This document shows, in pieces, positions 33,731-46,120 of a DNA stretch of 64,000 bases. How positions within the stretch are numbered: position 1 is the stretch's first letter; each line of letters opens with the position of its first letter. The notes beneath the pieces are model-generated. The model saw only the letters and a list, made by a program, of their open reading frames with translations. It searched no databases and was not told the DNA's origin. The DNA is from Phymorhynchus buccinoides (taxonomy: Eukaryota; Mollusca; Gastropoda; Neogastropoda; Raphitomidae), in contig CM065694.1 in the NCBI GenBank assembly GCA_017654935.2, positions 4,168,646 through 4,232,645 of the forward strand. Direction: 5' to 3'. A program made the translations under genes and the position numbers.

Positions 33731-33916
33731 ATGGCTGCTGAAGATTCCTTTTCTGAGACCGAATGGTTGGATAGCTCAGATGAGGAAACATGGGAGCTGG
33801 AAAATCATGTTTCCGAGTCTGAATCGGATGAGGACCCTGATGAACCAGACCACACGATCAACTCGATTAGACTACAAAAACCGCAAGTAAACGCGATTTT
33901 TGCTGACATTTTTTAA
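33731..33916 (+). CDS. Small acidic hypothetical protein
   Basis: ATG at 33731 opens a 61-residue frame starting MAAEDSFSETEWLDSSDEE, with a second acidic cluster SESESDEDPDEPD and a basic, non-repetitive end. It has no membrane segment or signal peptide. Acidic N-termini like this occur in several transposase families, including piggyBac, and the stretch before the ATG (GACCAC, TTATTTCGGA) recurs at 34470-34493 before a second MAAED start. I infer the 5' end of a DNA transposon gene but cannot name the family. It lies between the membrane-protein gene and the minisatellite. Confidence 0.35.
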   Translation: MAAEDSFSETEWLDSSDEETWELENHVSESESDEDPDEPDHTINSIRLQKPQVNAIFADIF

Positions 33917-34107
33917 TCGCACTTTTCTCCAGCAAAATGCTGGTGAGGCAGACAAATTTAAAAACAGGTGTCAGAAAATCATTTTCGAGTTACTTTTGAT
34001 GTGATGTATCGATTATTTTAGGATTAGCTTCAGCACACTTTGTACTCCAATTTCATGATTGACCCAGTTTAACCCAGCTGTTGCTGGGTGTTTTGCTGCG
34101 AAACCTA

Positions 34108-34255
34108 TATTAAGATTAAGATTAAAATTATAGCCCTGTCGACAACAAAGGCCATGTCAAGGCTGTGACCATGTTAAATCTTATATATTAAAATGGGTTA
34201 AAAACACAAGGTAAAAACTAAATCAAAGTTTTTTTGTTAAAATACTTTTGTTAAA
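34108..34255 (-). repeat. SINE-like retroposon (right)
   Basis: Mirror of 9661-9805. Just inward of the array it is followed by a single copy of the CACGTCTAGAATTAAAAACA segment, which is expanded sixfold at 47362-47667. Confidence 0.65.
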
Positions 34256-34493
34256 AAAACCACATTAATCAATCACAAACTTAGCAAGTAAAAACAAGAC
34301 ACGTCTAGAATTAAAAACATCACAGTAGCTTACATCAAGTGAAAAATATTAATGTCTTTCAAGTAATTCAAGATTGTGACAGGCGGAACATCACTGAAGA
34401 AAATTTTCATTGACTCCGCAGTGTAGTATTTCCTTCTAATGACGTATAAAGGAAATAGTTTCTTCCTGCACTGACCACACTTATTTCGGAGTT

Positions 34494-34565
34494 ATGGCTG
34501 CTGAAGATTTCTTTTTTGTGCGTTGTTTTCACTGTGTTCACTTTGGTAAGTCGAAGAGAAACTAA
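34494..34565 (+). other. Second MAAED start and a splice-donor motif abutting the minisatellite
   Basis: An ATG at 34494 opens 23 codons (MAAEDFFFV then KSKRN) whose stop TAA sits exactly at the first base of the array. The 5' flank and first codons match those of 33731. A consensus donor, G then GTAAGT, lies at 34546-34551. This could be the 5' exon of the element whose catalytic part became the minisatellite, in which case the array would start in or next to its intron. Mirrored at about 9346-9418. Confidence 0.35.
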
Positions 34566-37500
34566 AGTTCAATGACATGCAAAGAACGCCCAATGTGTTT
34601 GGGTGTGTCGATGGAACACTGATCAAAATTCTATGACATGCAAAGAACGCCCAATGTGTTTGGGTGTGTGGATGGAACACTGATCAAAATTCTATGACAT
34701 GCAAAGAACACCCAATGTGTTTGGGTGTGTGGATGGAACACTGATCTATGACATGCAAAGAACGCCCAATGTGTTTGGGTGTGTGGATGGAACACTGATC
34801 TATGACATGCAAAGAACGCCCAATGTGTTTGGGTGTGTGGATGGAACACTGATCTATGACATGCAAAGAACACCCAATGTGTTTGGGTGTGTCGATGTAA
34901 CACTGATCTATGACATGCAAAGAACGCCCAATGTGTTTGGGTGTGTCGATGGAACACTGATCTATGACATGCAAAGAACGCCCAATGTGTTTGGGTGTGT
35001 GGATGGAACACTGATCTATGACATGCAAAGAACGCCCAATGTGTTTGGGTGTGTGGATGGAACACTGATCTATGACATGCAAAGAACGCCCAATGTGTTT
35101 GGGTGTGTCGATGGAACACTGATCTATGACATGCAAAGAACGCCCAATGTGTTTGGGTGTGTCGATGGAACACTGATCTATGACATGCAAAGAACACCCA
35201 ATGTGTTTGGGTGTGTCGATGGAACACTGATCAAAGTTCTATGACATGCAAAGAACGCCCAATGTGTTTGGGTGTGTCGATGGAACACTGATCTATGACA
35301 TGCAAAGAACGCCCAATGTGTTTGGGTGTGTGGATGGAACACTGATCTATGACATGCAAAGAACGCCCAATGTGTTTGGGTGTGTCGATGGAACACTGAT
35401 CTATGACATGCAAAGAACGCCCAATGTGTTTGGGTGTGTGGATGGAACACTGATCTATGACATGCAAAGAACGCCCAATGTGTTTGGGTGTGTGGATGGA
35501 ACACTGATCTATGACATGCAAAGAACGCCCAATGTGTTTGGGTGTGTGGATGTAACACTGATCTATGACATGCAAAGAACACCCAATGTGTTTGGGTGTG
35601 TGGATGGAACACTGATCTATGACATGCAAAGAACGCCCAATGTGTTTGGGTGTGTCGATGGAACACTGATCTATGACATGCAAAGAACGCCCAATGTGTT
35701 TGGGTGTGTGGATGGAACACTGATCTATGACATGCAAAGAACTCCCAATGTGTTTGGGTGTGTGGATGGAACACTGATCTATGACATGCAAAGAACACCC
35801 AATGTGTTTGGGTGTGTGGATGGAACACTGATCTATGACATGCAAAGAACGCCCAATGTGTTTGGGTGTGTGGATGGAACACTGATCTATGACATGCAAA
35901 GAACGCCCAATGTGTTTGGGTGTGTGGATGGAACACTGATCTATGACATGCAAAGAACGCCCAATGTGTTTGGGTGTGTGGATGGAACACTGATCTATGA
36001 CATGCAAAGAACACCCAATGTGTTTGGGTGTGTCGATGTAACACTGATCTATGACATGCAAAGAACACCCAATGTGTTTGGGTGTGTGGATGGAACACTG
36101 ATCTATGACATGCAAAGAACGCCCAATGTGTTTGGGTGTGTCGATGGAACACTGATCTATGACATGCAAAGAAAACCCAATGTGTTTGGGTGTGTCGATG
36201 GAACACTGATCTATGACATGCAAAGAACGCCCAATGTGTTTGGGTGTGTCGATGGAACACTGATCAAAGTTCTATGACATGCAAAGAACAGCCAATGTGT
36301 TTGGGTGTGTGGATGGAACACTGATCAAAGTTCTATGACATGCAAAGAACGCCCAATGTGTTTGGGTGTGTCGATGGAACACTGATCAAAGTTCTATGAC
36401 ATGCAAAGAACAGCCAATGTGTTTGGGTGTGTGGATGGAACACTGATCAAAGTTCTATGACATGCAAAGAACACCCAATGTGTTTGGGTGTGTCGATGGA
36501 ACACTGATCTATGACATGCAAAGAACACCCAATGTGTTTGGGTGTGTGGATGGAACACTGATCTATGACATGCAAAGAACGCCCAATGTGTTTGGGTGTG
36601 TCGATGGAACACTGATCTATGACATGCAAAGAAAACCCAATGTGTTTGGGTGTGTCGATGGAACGCTGATCTATGACATGCAAAGAACGCCCAATGTGTT
36701 TGGGTGTGTCGATGGAACACTGATCAAAGTTCTATGACATGCAAAGAACAGCCAATGTGTTTGGGTGTGTGGATGGAACACTGATCAAAGTTCTATGACA
36801 TGCAAAGAACGCCCAATGTGTTTGGGTGTGTCGATGGAACACTGATCAAAGTTCTATGACATGCAAAGAACGCCCAATGTGTTTGGGTGTGTCGATGGAA
36901 CACTGATCTATGACATGCAAAGAACGCCCAATGTGTTTGGGTGTGTGGATGTAACACTGATCTATGACATGCAAAGAAAACCCAATGTGTTTGGGTGTGT
37001 CGATGGAACACTGATCTATGACATGCAAAGAACGCCCAATGTGTTTGGGTGTGTGGATGGAACACTGATCTATGACATGCAAAGAACTCCCAATGTGTTT
37101 GGGTGTGTCGATGGAACGCTGATCTATGACATGCAAAGAACGCCCAATGTGTTTGGGTGTGTCGATGGAACACTGATCTATGACATGCAAAGAACGCCCA
37201 ATGTGTTTGGGTGTGTCGATGGAACACTGATCTATGACATGCAAAGAACGCCCAATGTGTTTGGGTGTGTGGATGGAACACTGATCTATGACATGCAAAG
37301 AACACCCAATGTGTTTGGGTGTGTCGATGGAACACTGATCTATGACATGCAAAGAACACCCAATGTGTTTGGGTGTGTCGATGGAACACTGATCTATGAC
37401 ATGCAAAGAACACCCAATGTGTTTGGGTGTGTGGATGGAACACTGATCTATGACATGCAAAGAACGCCCAATGTGTTTGGGTGTGTGGATGGAACACTGA

Positions 37501-40500
37501 TCTATGACATGCAAAGAACGCCCAATGTGTTTGGGTGTGTCGATGGAACACTGATCTATGACATGCAAAGAACGCCCAATGTGTTTGGGTGTGTGGATGG
37601 AACACTGATCTATGAGATGCAAAGAACGCCCAATGTGTTTGGGTGTGTCGATGGAACACTGATCTATGACATGCAAAGAAAACCCAATGTGTTTGGGTGT
37701 GTCGATGGAACACTGATCTATGACATGCAAAGAACGCCCAATGTGTTTGGGTGTGTCGATGTAACACTGATCTATGACATGCAAAGAAAACCCAATGTGT
37801 TTGGGTGTGTCGATGGAACACTGATCTATGACATGCAAAGAACGCCCAATGTGTTTGGGTGTGTCGATGGAACACTGATCTATGACATGCAAAGAACGCC
37901 CAATGTGTTTGGGTGTGGGATGGAACACTGATCTATGATGCAAAGAACACCCAATGTGTTTGGGTGTGTGGATGGAACACTGATCTATGACATGCAAAGA
38001 ACGCCCAATGTGTTTGGGTGTGTCGATGGAACACTGATCTATGACATGCAAAGAACGCCCAATGTGTTTGGGTGTGTGGATGGAACACTGATCTATGACA
38101 TGCAAAGAAAACCCAATGTGTTTGGGTGTGTCGATGGAACACTGATCTATGACATGCAAAGAAAACCCAATGTGTTTGGGTGTGTCGATGTAACACTGAT
38201 CTATGACATGCAAAGAACACCCAATGTGTTTGGGTGTGTCGATGGAACACTGATCTATGACATGCAAAGAACGCCCAATGTGTTTGGGTGTGTGGATGTA
38301 ACACTGATCTATGACATGCAAAGAACGCCCAATGTGTTTGGGTGTGTCGATGGAACACTGATCTATGACATGCAAAGAACGCCCAATGTGTTTGGGTGTG
38401 TGGATGGAACACTGATCTATGACATGCAAAGAACGCCCAATGTGTTTGGGTGTGTGGATGGAACACTGATCTATGACATGCAAAGAACGCCCAATGTGTT
38501 TGGGTGTGTCGATGGAACACTGATCTATGACATGCAAAGAACGCCCAATGTGTTTGGGTGTGTCGATGGAACACTGATCTATGACATGCAAAGAACGCCC
38601 AATGTGTTTGGGTGTGTCGATGGAACACTGATCTATGACATGCAAAGAACGCCCAATGTGTTTGGGTGTGTCGATGGAACACTGATCTATGACATGCAAA
38701 GAACGCCCAATGTGTTTGGGTGTGTGGATGTAACACTGATCTATGACATGCAAAGAACACCCAATGTGTTTGGGTGTGTCGGTGGAACACTGATCTATGA
38801 CATGCAAAGAACACCCAATGTGTTTGGGTGTGTCGATGGAACACTGATCTATGACATGCAAAGAACGCCCAATGTGTTTGGGTGTGTCGATGGAACACTG
38901 ATCTATGACATGCAAAGAAAACCCAATGTGTTTGGGTGTGTCGATGGAACGCTGATCTATGACATGCAAAGAACGCCCAATGTGTTTGGGTGTGTCGATG
39001 GAACACTGATCTATGACATGCAAAGAAAACCCAATGTGTTTGGGTGTGTCGATGGAACGCTGATCTACGACATGCAAAGAACGCCCAATGTGTTTGGGTG
39101 TGTCGATGGAACACTGATCAAAGTTCTATGACATGCAAAGAACAGCCAATGTGTTTGGGTGTGTGGATGGAACACTGATCAAAGTTCTATGACATGCAAA
39201 GAACGCCCAATGTGTTTGGGTGTGTCGATGGAACACTGATCAAAGTTCTATGACATGCAAAGAACACCCAATGTGTTTGGGTGTGTGGATGGAACACTGA
39301 TCAAAGTTCTATGACATGCAAAGAACGCCCAATGTGTTTGGGTGTGTCGATGGAACACTGATCAAAGTTCTATGACATGCAAAGAACGCCCAATGTGTTT
39401 GGGTGTGTGGATGGAACACTGATCTATGACATGCAAAGAACGCCCAATGTGTTTGGGTGTGTGGATGGAACACTGATCTATGACATGCAAAGAACGCCCA
39501 ATGTGTTTGGGTGTGTGGATGGAACACTGATCTATGACATGCAAAGAAAACCCAATGTGTTTGGGTGTGTCGATGTAACACTGATCTATGACATGCAAAG
39601 AACGCCCAATGTGTTTGGGTGTGTGGATGGAACACTGATCTATGACATGCAAAGAACGCCCAATGTGTTTGGGTGTGTCGATGGAACACTGATCTATGAC
39701 ATGCAAAGAACACCCAATGTGTTTGGGTGTGTCGATGGAACACTGATCTATGACATGCAAAGAACGCCCAATGTGTTTGGGTGTGTCGATGGAACGCTGA
39801 TCTCTGACATGCAAAGAACAGCCAATGTGTTTGGGTGTGTGGATGGAACACTGATCTATGACATGCAAAGAACGCCCAATGTGTTTGGGTGTGTCGATGG
39901 AACACTGATCTATGACATGCAAAGAACGCCCAATGTGTTTGGGTGTGTGGATGGAACACTGATCTATGACATGCAAAGAACGCCCAATGTGTTTGGGTGT
40001 GTCGATGGAACACTGATCTATGACATGCAAAGAACGCCCAATGTGTTTGGGTGTGTGGATGGAACACTGATCTATGACATGCAAAGAACGCCCAATGTGT
40101 TTGGGTGTGTCGATGGAACACTGATCTATGACATGCAAAGAACGCCCAATGTGTTTGGGTGTGTCGATGTAACACTGATCTATGACATGCAAAGAACGCC
40201 CAATGTGTTTGGGTGTGTCGATGGAACACTGATCTATGACATGCAAAGAACGCCCAATGTGTTTGGGTGTGTGGATGGAACACTGATCTATGACATGCAA
40301 AGAACACCCAATGTGTTTGGGTGTGTGGATGGAACACTGATCTATGACATGCAAAGAACGCCCAATGTGTTTGGGTGTGTGGATGGAACACTGATCTATG
40401 ACATGCAAAGAAAACCCAATGTGTTTGGGTGTGTCGATGGAACACTGATCAAAGTTCTATGACATGCAAAGAACGCCCAATGTGTTTGGGTGTGTCGATG

Positions 40501-42099
40501 GAACACTGATCTATGACATGCAAAGAACGCCCAATGTGTTTGGGTGTGTGGATGGAACACTGATCTATGACATGCAAAGAACACCCAATGTGTTTGGGTG
40601 TGTCGATGGAACACTGATCTATGACATGCAAAGAACGCCCAATGTGTTTGGGTGTGTCGATGGAACACTGATCTATGACATGCAAAGAACGCCCAATGTG
40701 TTTGGGTGTGTCGATGGAACACTGATCTATGACATGCAAAGAACGCCCAATGTGTTTGGGTGTGTCGATGGAACACTGATCTATGACATGCAAAGAACAC
40801 CCAATGTGTTTGGGTGTGTCGATGGAACACTGATCTATGACATGCAAAGAACGCCCAATGTGTTTGGGTGTGTCGATGGAACACTGATCTATGACATGCA
40901 AAGAACGCCCAATGTGTTTGGGTGTGTCGATGGAACACTGATCTATGACATGCAAAGAACGCCCAATGTGTTTGGGTGTGTCGATGGAACACTGATCTAT
41001 GACATGCAAAGAACGCCCAATGTGTTTGGGTGTGTGGATGGAACACTGATCTATGACATGCAAAGAAAACCCAATGTGTTTGGGTGTGTCGATGGAACAC
41101 TGATCTATGACATGCAAAGAACGCCCAATGTGTTTGGGTGTGTGGATGGAACACTGATCTATGACATGCAAAGAACGCCCAATGTGTTTGGGTGTGTCGA
41201 TGGAACACTGATCTATGACATGCAAAGAACGCCCAATGTGTTTGGGTGTGTGGATGGAACACTGATCTATGACATGCAAAGAACACCCAATGTGTTTGGG
41301 TGTGTCGATGTAACACTGATCTATGACATGCAAAGAACGCCCAATGTGTTTGGGTGTGTGGATGTAACACTGATCTATGACATGCAAAGAACACCCAATG
41401 TGTTTGGGTGTGTCGATGGAACACTGATCAAAGTTCTATGACATGCAAAGAACGCCCAATGTGTTTGGGTGTGTCGATGTAACACTGATCTATGACATGC
41501 AAAGAAAACCCAATGTGTTTGGGTGTGTCGATGTAACACTGATCTATGACATGCAAAGAACGCCCAATGTGTTTGGGTGTGTCGATGTAACACTGATCTA
41601 TGACATGCAAAGAACGCCCAATGTGTTTGGGTGTGTCGATGGAACACTGATCTATGACATGCAAAGAACACCCAATGTGTTTGGGTGTGTGGATGGAACA
41701 CTGATCTATGACATGCAAAGAACGCCCAATGTGTTTGGGTGTGTCGATGGAACACTGATCAAAGTTCTATGACATGCAAAGAACACCCAATGTGTTTGGG
41801 TGTGTCGATGTAACACTGATCTATGACATGCAAAGAAAACCCAATGTGTTTGGGTGTGTCGATGGAACACTGATCAAAGTTCTATGACATGCAAAGAACG
41901 CCCAATGTGTTTGGGTGTGTGGATGGAACACTGATCTATGACATGCAAAGAACGCCCAATGTGTTTGGGTGTGTCGATGGAACACTGATCTATGACATGC
42001 AAAGAACACCCAATGTGTTTGGGTGTGTCGATGGAACACTGATCTATGACATGCAAAGAATGCCCAATGTGTTTGGGTGTGTCGATGGAACGCTGATCA
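34564..42099 (+). repeat. 54/61-bp Harbinger-derived minisatellite, right array (137 units)
   Basis: Plus-strand mirror of the left array. Block map from the centre outwards is 2-10-19-3-5-2-42-4-20-18-6-2-4, identical to the left except that the 41-unit block has one extra unit of 51 bp. That unit (about 37881-37935) carries a 1-bp and a 2-bp deletion, which together restore the downstream frame. The variant GATGTAAC (VDVTLI) and the AAAACCC variant are more frequent here than on the left. Open frames on the coding strand are 325-398 codons, each ending at a 61-mer or at the 51-bp unit. Confidence 0.95.
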
Positions 42100-42200
42100 C
42101 AGTTCTAGCCATTGTGGAGATCCGAGGACCAGTCGGTGGATCGAGACAGGAAGCCCTCGATCAACATGCAGGCAAACGTGTCCCCATGAACCTGGCATGA
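42053..42200 (+). pseudogene. Harbinger transposase catalytic-domain fragment flanking the right array
   Basis: The last unit (MQRMPNVFGCVDGTLI) continues into non-repeated TVLAIVEI. One frame over, the next bases encode EDQSVDRDRKPSINMQANVS, which resembles the xxxVxRKGxxSINxQ segment that follows the first catalytic Asp in Harbinger/ALP1-like nucleases. The domain is therefore present in order but frameshifted. Later catalytic residues are not found. The bases after GATCA (CAGTTCTA) match the 61-mer (AAGTTCTA), so the 61-bp unit is closest to the ancestral junction. Confidence 0.6.
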
Positions 42201-42960
42201 TTCTCCTTCAAACAATCCATTCTCTTTGTTTGGTTCTTTCCTTTTCTTCCTTGTTGTTAGGATATTTTGTGACATTATCCCCCTTTTTGTTCAAACAATC
42301 GGCAGTTGTGTTTTCAGGGTGAGCTGTCGGGCTGCAGACCGTGCAACTTGGTTGAGCTTGTTTTATTTCTGTTTAGTTTCATCTTCATTTTTACTCAGTA
42401 ACTTTTTATGTTAACCCTCTTAGTTTTAATTACCCAAGGTTTTAAAATATGCGGTTTTCTTTTCAGATTCCACTTGTGCTCAGTCTTCTTTTTCAGGAAT
42501 ATGACATTTAATAGTGGTTAATGTTTTTCCTTCAGTAGTGTTTCTGGCTCACAGCCAAAAAGGTAAAAAGAAACTCCTGAGCGTCGTGAGTTGTGTTCAC
42601 GTGTTTTAAATTCAGTGGTTTTAAAATGAATGTTATTGCTGTTTGTTGGATGTTATATTCTTGTGTTAAATTATTTCAGCAAATAAGGAGTTGGCTGGGT
42701 TTGGAATAAAGAAAGAAAGGGAGTTTAATTTGGTCAAAGGAGTTTCAATAGATCTGTGGTGCCGGTGGAACCGGGGCCAAGATGAGGGGCCACCGGATGT
42801 ACACGAGGTCATGTGAAGAAAAGCGCGGGCGGCCTTTTTAGGGTGACACGCCATCTTGGAGTGAAAAGCCAAGCCATACAGTTACAGCCATTTGATTCGG
42901 AGTTTTACAGGTTAGTTCAGGATCGGATCGGTGCTAGTACTTTAGATATTATCAGAAGTA
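42201..42960. other. Non-coding stretch between Harbinger fragment and gag-like region
   Basis: AT-rich, then a GC-rich piece near 42740-42850. No convincing frame. It could contain an LTR upstream of the putative primer site, but I find no matching second LTR. Mirrored at about 1003-1762. Confidence 0.4.
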
Positions 42961-42966
42961 CTTTAA

Positions 42967-42979
42967 TGGTGTCAGAAGT
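42967..42979 (+). promoter_or_regulatory. Possible tRNA-Leu primer-binding site
   Basis: TGGTGTCAGAAGT, the form used by several Metaviridae LTR elements, 192 bp upstream of the gag-like ATG. A CTATTTAAA motif lies at about 43073 downstream. Without LTRs this remains tentative. Confidence 0.3.
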
Positions 42980-43170
42980 AATTCGGTAGCCTGGAAGGAA
43001 GGGAGGAATGGGGTTATTCCTCGAAACATAGGGTACAGTACTAGCCTGGGAGCACTGGTAAATTCCGTCTGGTCTATTTAAAGGGACAGTAGAGCTAAAT
43101 TTTACTTGTCGGGTTAGTAGGGTTTGATATTGTTTTGTGTGGTATTGTTGTTTTAGTGTTGAGTGCAGGG

Positions 43171-43834
43171 ATGGCAACAGGAGGGGAGCACACTGCCCCA
43201 GTGGCATCACACCAACCGAGGGGCCCCGAAGAGGACAGGGTAGCAGTGACCCCCGACAAGGGGGGGTTGCAGGAGCACTTCGGGTTTGCAATGGGGGGGA
43301 GCAGCGGCCATGACAGACGCAGCAATGGTCGACCAACTCTCAGAGGACCGGCCTAGGCCCCCACTGAGACTCAGTCCAGGGGGGCAGATCGGAGACGCGG
43401 ATCAGGAGGGTTCAGGCGAGGGGGTGCGAAATGCTTCCTTTAGCAGGCCTGTAGCCGAGGGAGTTTTCACCCCCGGCATGCGTTGGGTCATACCACGACC
43501 CACCCCAGGAGATTCCGGCTATCGATCGGCTGGCCACGGTGGAGGGGACGGTTACACACGGGCCTCCCCCTCAGAGACGGTATATGACACAGGAGACCAG
43601 CTGGAGGGACCATTCTCCAGAACCACGCCCAGTGGGAGGTACGCACCGGGATACCCCCACCCCACGGTAAGCATGATGGACGAGTCCGGGCGGCACAGGC
43701 CAACCGCATCGAATCTGGCAGGTGACTCCCAAGGAGCGCGGGTGAAAGCGAGGCAACCCAGTCAAAGTGCAAAAAAAATCTTAGATTTGATGGTGGCTCC
43801 AATTGGAATTCAATTCTTACCAGGAGGGGTTTGA
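43171..43834 (+). pseudogene. Gag-like retroelement region, right copy
   Basis: The frame from the ATG at 43171 (MATGGEHTAPVAS) stops at 43356. A second frame overlapping from about 43286 runs to 43834 and ends FLPGGV. Together they give about 200 residues rich in Gly, Pro, Arg and Ser, without protease, reverse transcriptase or integrase motifs downstream. The position after a possible primer site suggests a truncated, frameshifted gag of an LTR retrotransposon. An unrelated host frame or a non-autonomous element is also possible. Confidence 0.35.
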
Positions 43835-43899
43835 GAGTATCAGGAGCGCGTCGGGATGGTCAGCTTTTTTCAATTTTGAATAGTAGAGGTAGAATTGAG

Positions 43900-44142
43900 T
43901 AGAATACTACTCGAAAAGAGTAGAGTAAACAGGTCTGCTGATTGGTCATTCGCAGGAATGTTTTCGTGGCCCGTGGATCCTCGTTCATCAGCCAGCTCCT
44001 GCACCAAAGTGGCATAGGCACCCAGGTTTGGTCGGGCGAGGATCCAGGACCTTGTCCATAGTCCAGGCTCTTCTTCTTCATCAAGAATGACGGCCACAGC
44101 TGCAGCAGCTGCTGCCACCACCTCTGCTTCAGAGTCTGACAT
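43900..44142 (-). pseudogene. Truncated Harbinger transposase N-terminal region
   Basis: ATG at 44140-44142 starts MSDSEAEVVAAAAAA, an Ala-rich stretch and DEEEE, then WTRSWILARPNLGAYATLVQ, which matches the WVRPWxxRRxxxGAYxxLxxEL region of HARBI1-like nucleases. After about residue 52 the homology continues one frame over as TKTFLRMTNQQ (typical NFLRM), so there is a frameshift, and coding similarity ends near 43900. The nuclease core is absent. A putative TATA-like AGTATAAATG lies just upstream. The orientation is opposite to the right array, so this is probably a different Harbinger copy. Confidence 0.6.
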
Positions 44143-44655
44143 TTATACTTAGTTGGTCACCACCACAGAAACTACGACCGACTCACTTAACTGACTACGA
44201 AGAATAAATATGCTTTAAAAAATGATCAGCTGTTTAAATGGTTCACATTTCCACGGTCACACCCCCATGCTCTTGCGCATGCGTGAAGTATGAAGAAGAC
44301 CTTGACCCTTTGTGCCAAATAAAGAAATAAATCAAGGGAGGTAACTGGCGAAATAACAACGTGTACGACCAACATGCTAGAAATATCATTAGCCTAGAAC
44401 TATCATAACAGCAAAGATAACATGGACGGAGACCTTTAGTGACTTTGAGCCTTTTTCGTCGATGATTCAAACACTTTGTGAGCGAATAGCAACCTTAGAA
44501 AAGACAGCTGAAAAAACAAACCAATGTGATTGAAAAAATTAACATCAGGTGCTCAGGTGTTTGAAAAAGAACAAGAAACGGTTGAAGCAGGTGCCCTTCT
44601 GGTGAACACTCTGGTTCATATACCACACGAGGAAAAACGTTCGCCGATGTGAAGG
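44143..44655. other. No gene seen
   Basis: Mixed-composition sequence upstream of the Harbinger fragment. I see nothing recognisable. Confidence 0.5.
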
Positions 44656-44730
44656 TTGATTGATTGATTGATGTTATTTATAGCCCCGTCGAAAGCTACG
44701 GCCATGTCAGGGCTGTCACCACGTCAAAAT
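44656..44730 (-). repeat. Partial SINE-like retroposon with TTGA repeats
   Basis: TTGATTGATTGATTGATG is followed by TTTATAGCCCCGTCGAAAG and GGCCATGTCAGGGCTGTCAC, the 3' part of the family described at 9661-9805. Confidence 0.6.
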
Positions 44731-45205
44731 TTGAGCAGGCTGCTCCACCGTTCAAAAATGTTGTTTCATTAATGTTTACTTTTCTTCTTCTTTCTCCTTG
44801 CCAGCAACTAAGGCATAAGCTCGAAACATCCGCTATTGTTATCATTTTTATTTGGATTTCCTCAACCACAAGGTATTTTGTTGTTGTTTTTTTAGTCTCA
44901 TGTTATTGTGAAATCCTGCAGTTATTTGTTTTTATGACCCCCCAAAAAGTGATGTTTGAGAGTAGACCATCCCTTTCATTATCAAATACAGACCCAGCTT
45001 TATGTGTGTGGTCTTTCGCACTGTGATTTGTGCACCTGACAATGGCGATGTTACCCCAACCTGCGATGCTGGTGGTAGGACAAGAGGCTCGGACAACAGA
45101 CACGTTACGAGGAACATTGACCAATAGCAGAGCAGTTATCAGGCAGGCATAGTTATTGTTCTTGTAGCATACAATGAGAAATATTCAAAAACCATGATTA
45201 GCAAG

Positions 45206-45335
45206 AGAGATTAAGGTTAAGATTAAAATTATAGCCCCGTCGACAACTAAGGCCATGTCAGGGCTGTCACCATGTTAAATCTTACCACGTATTAAAAAGT
45301 GATAAAAACACAAGGTAAAAACAAAATCAGTTTTA
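45206..45335 (-). repeat. SINE-like retroposon copy
   Basis: TTAAGATTAAAATTATAGCC through GGTAAAAACAAAATC; same family as 9661-9805 in opposite orientation. Confidence 0.65.
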
Positions 45336-45614
45336 GCAAGGGAGAAAATTTTTACAAATCACAAGTGCTGAAAGTGCTTTTGTAAGATGAAACACCTGGC
45401 CAGACCACGTCTCTGTGGCCCAGAAGCTCTTCGGGAGCCTGGAGGACCTGCAACATACGGCCGTCTTCATATTGGATGCTGGGGGGTCCCTCTGACGTAC
45501 GAGAAGAAGAAGTATGATGAAACTGATCAGAAAAAGAAAAGAGCATGTGCATTTCTGGTTTTCTTTCTGTTTACTTACAGAATATAGTTCTGAGGAGAAA
45601 CGAAATGCAGATAC

Positions 45615-46120
45615 CTCACCAGATTTGGTATCGCACCACACTTCTCACATCTGATTAAGCAGAAAATTAGATCTGAGGAGTATCAGTATGTCCTCTTGTT
45701 CGATGAGTCTCTGAATCACAAGACTCAAACAAAGCAAACAAATGGGCTTCCATGTACATTTTTGGGACCACAACGTTGTGAAAACGCGTTTTCTCACTTC
45801 AGAGTTCTCTTGGGGCACGCCACTGCTGTAAACCTTCAAGAGAAGTTCAGCACAGTCATGACCGATTTGGGCTTAAAGTCAAAATCACAACTTCAGATCT
45901 CCATGGATGGCCGTTCAATTAAACTCAAGCTTTTGGAGCACATAAACAGCACAGTGACACGCTTGAGAATGACCAACAAGCCTGCTGCGTACAGGCAGTT
46001 GTGGACTAAATAGTCCACAATGCCGGACTAAACAGTCCACGATGCCTTTAGAAAGGGCTGAGGCATCACAGTGGGACATTGGATCTTTTCCGTCTTGTGC
46101 ATACCATCACTGCCCTAATG
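45615..46120 (+). pseudogene. Degraded hAT-like transposase fragment
   Basis: Spread over at least two frames are recognisable blocks: RFGIAPHFSHLIKQKI, YVLLFDESLNHKTQTKQ, VHFWDHNVVKTRFLTSEF, then LQISMDG, and finally TGSCGLN and ERAEASQWDIGSF. These match, in order, the catalytic region of hAT-type transposases found in many invertebrates (LFDES, VRxWD, FLGHA, SMDGPN, GSCGLH). Two or more frameshifts and several stops show it is dead. Both the N-terminal zinc finger and the C-terminal dimerisation region are missing. Confidence 0.55.

Noticed and set aside
43286..43356. Programmed frameshift in the gag-like region.
   Set aside because: No slippery site or pol frame follows; decay of a truncated element is simpler.
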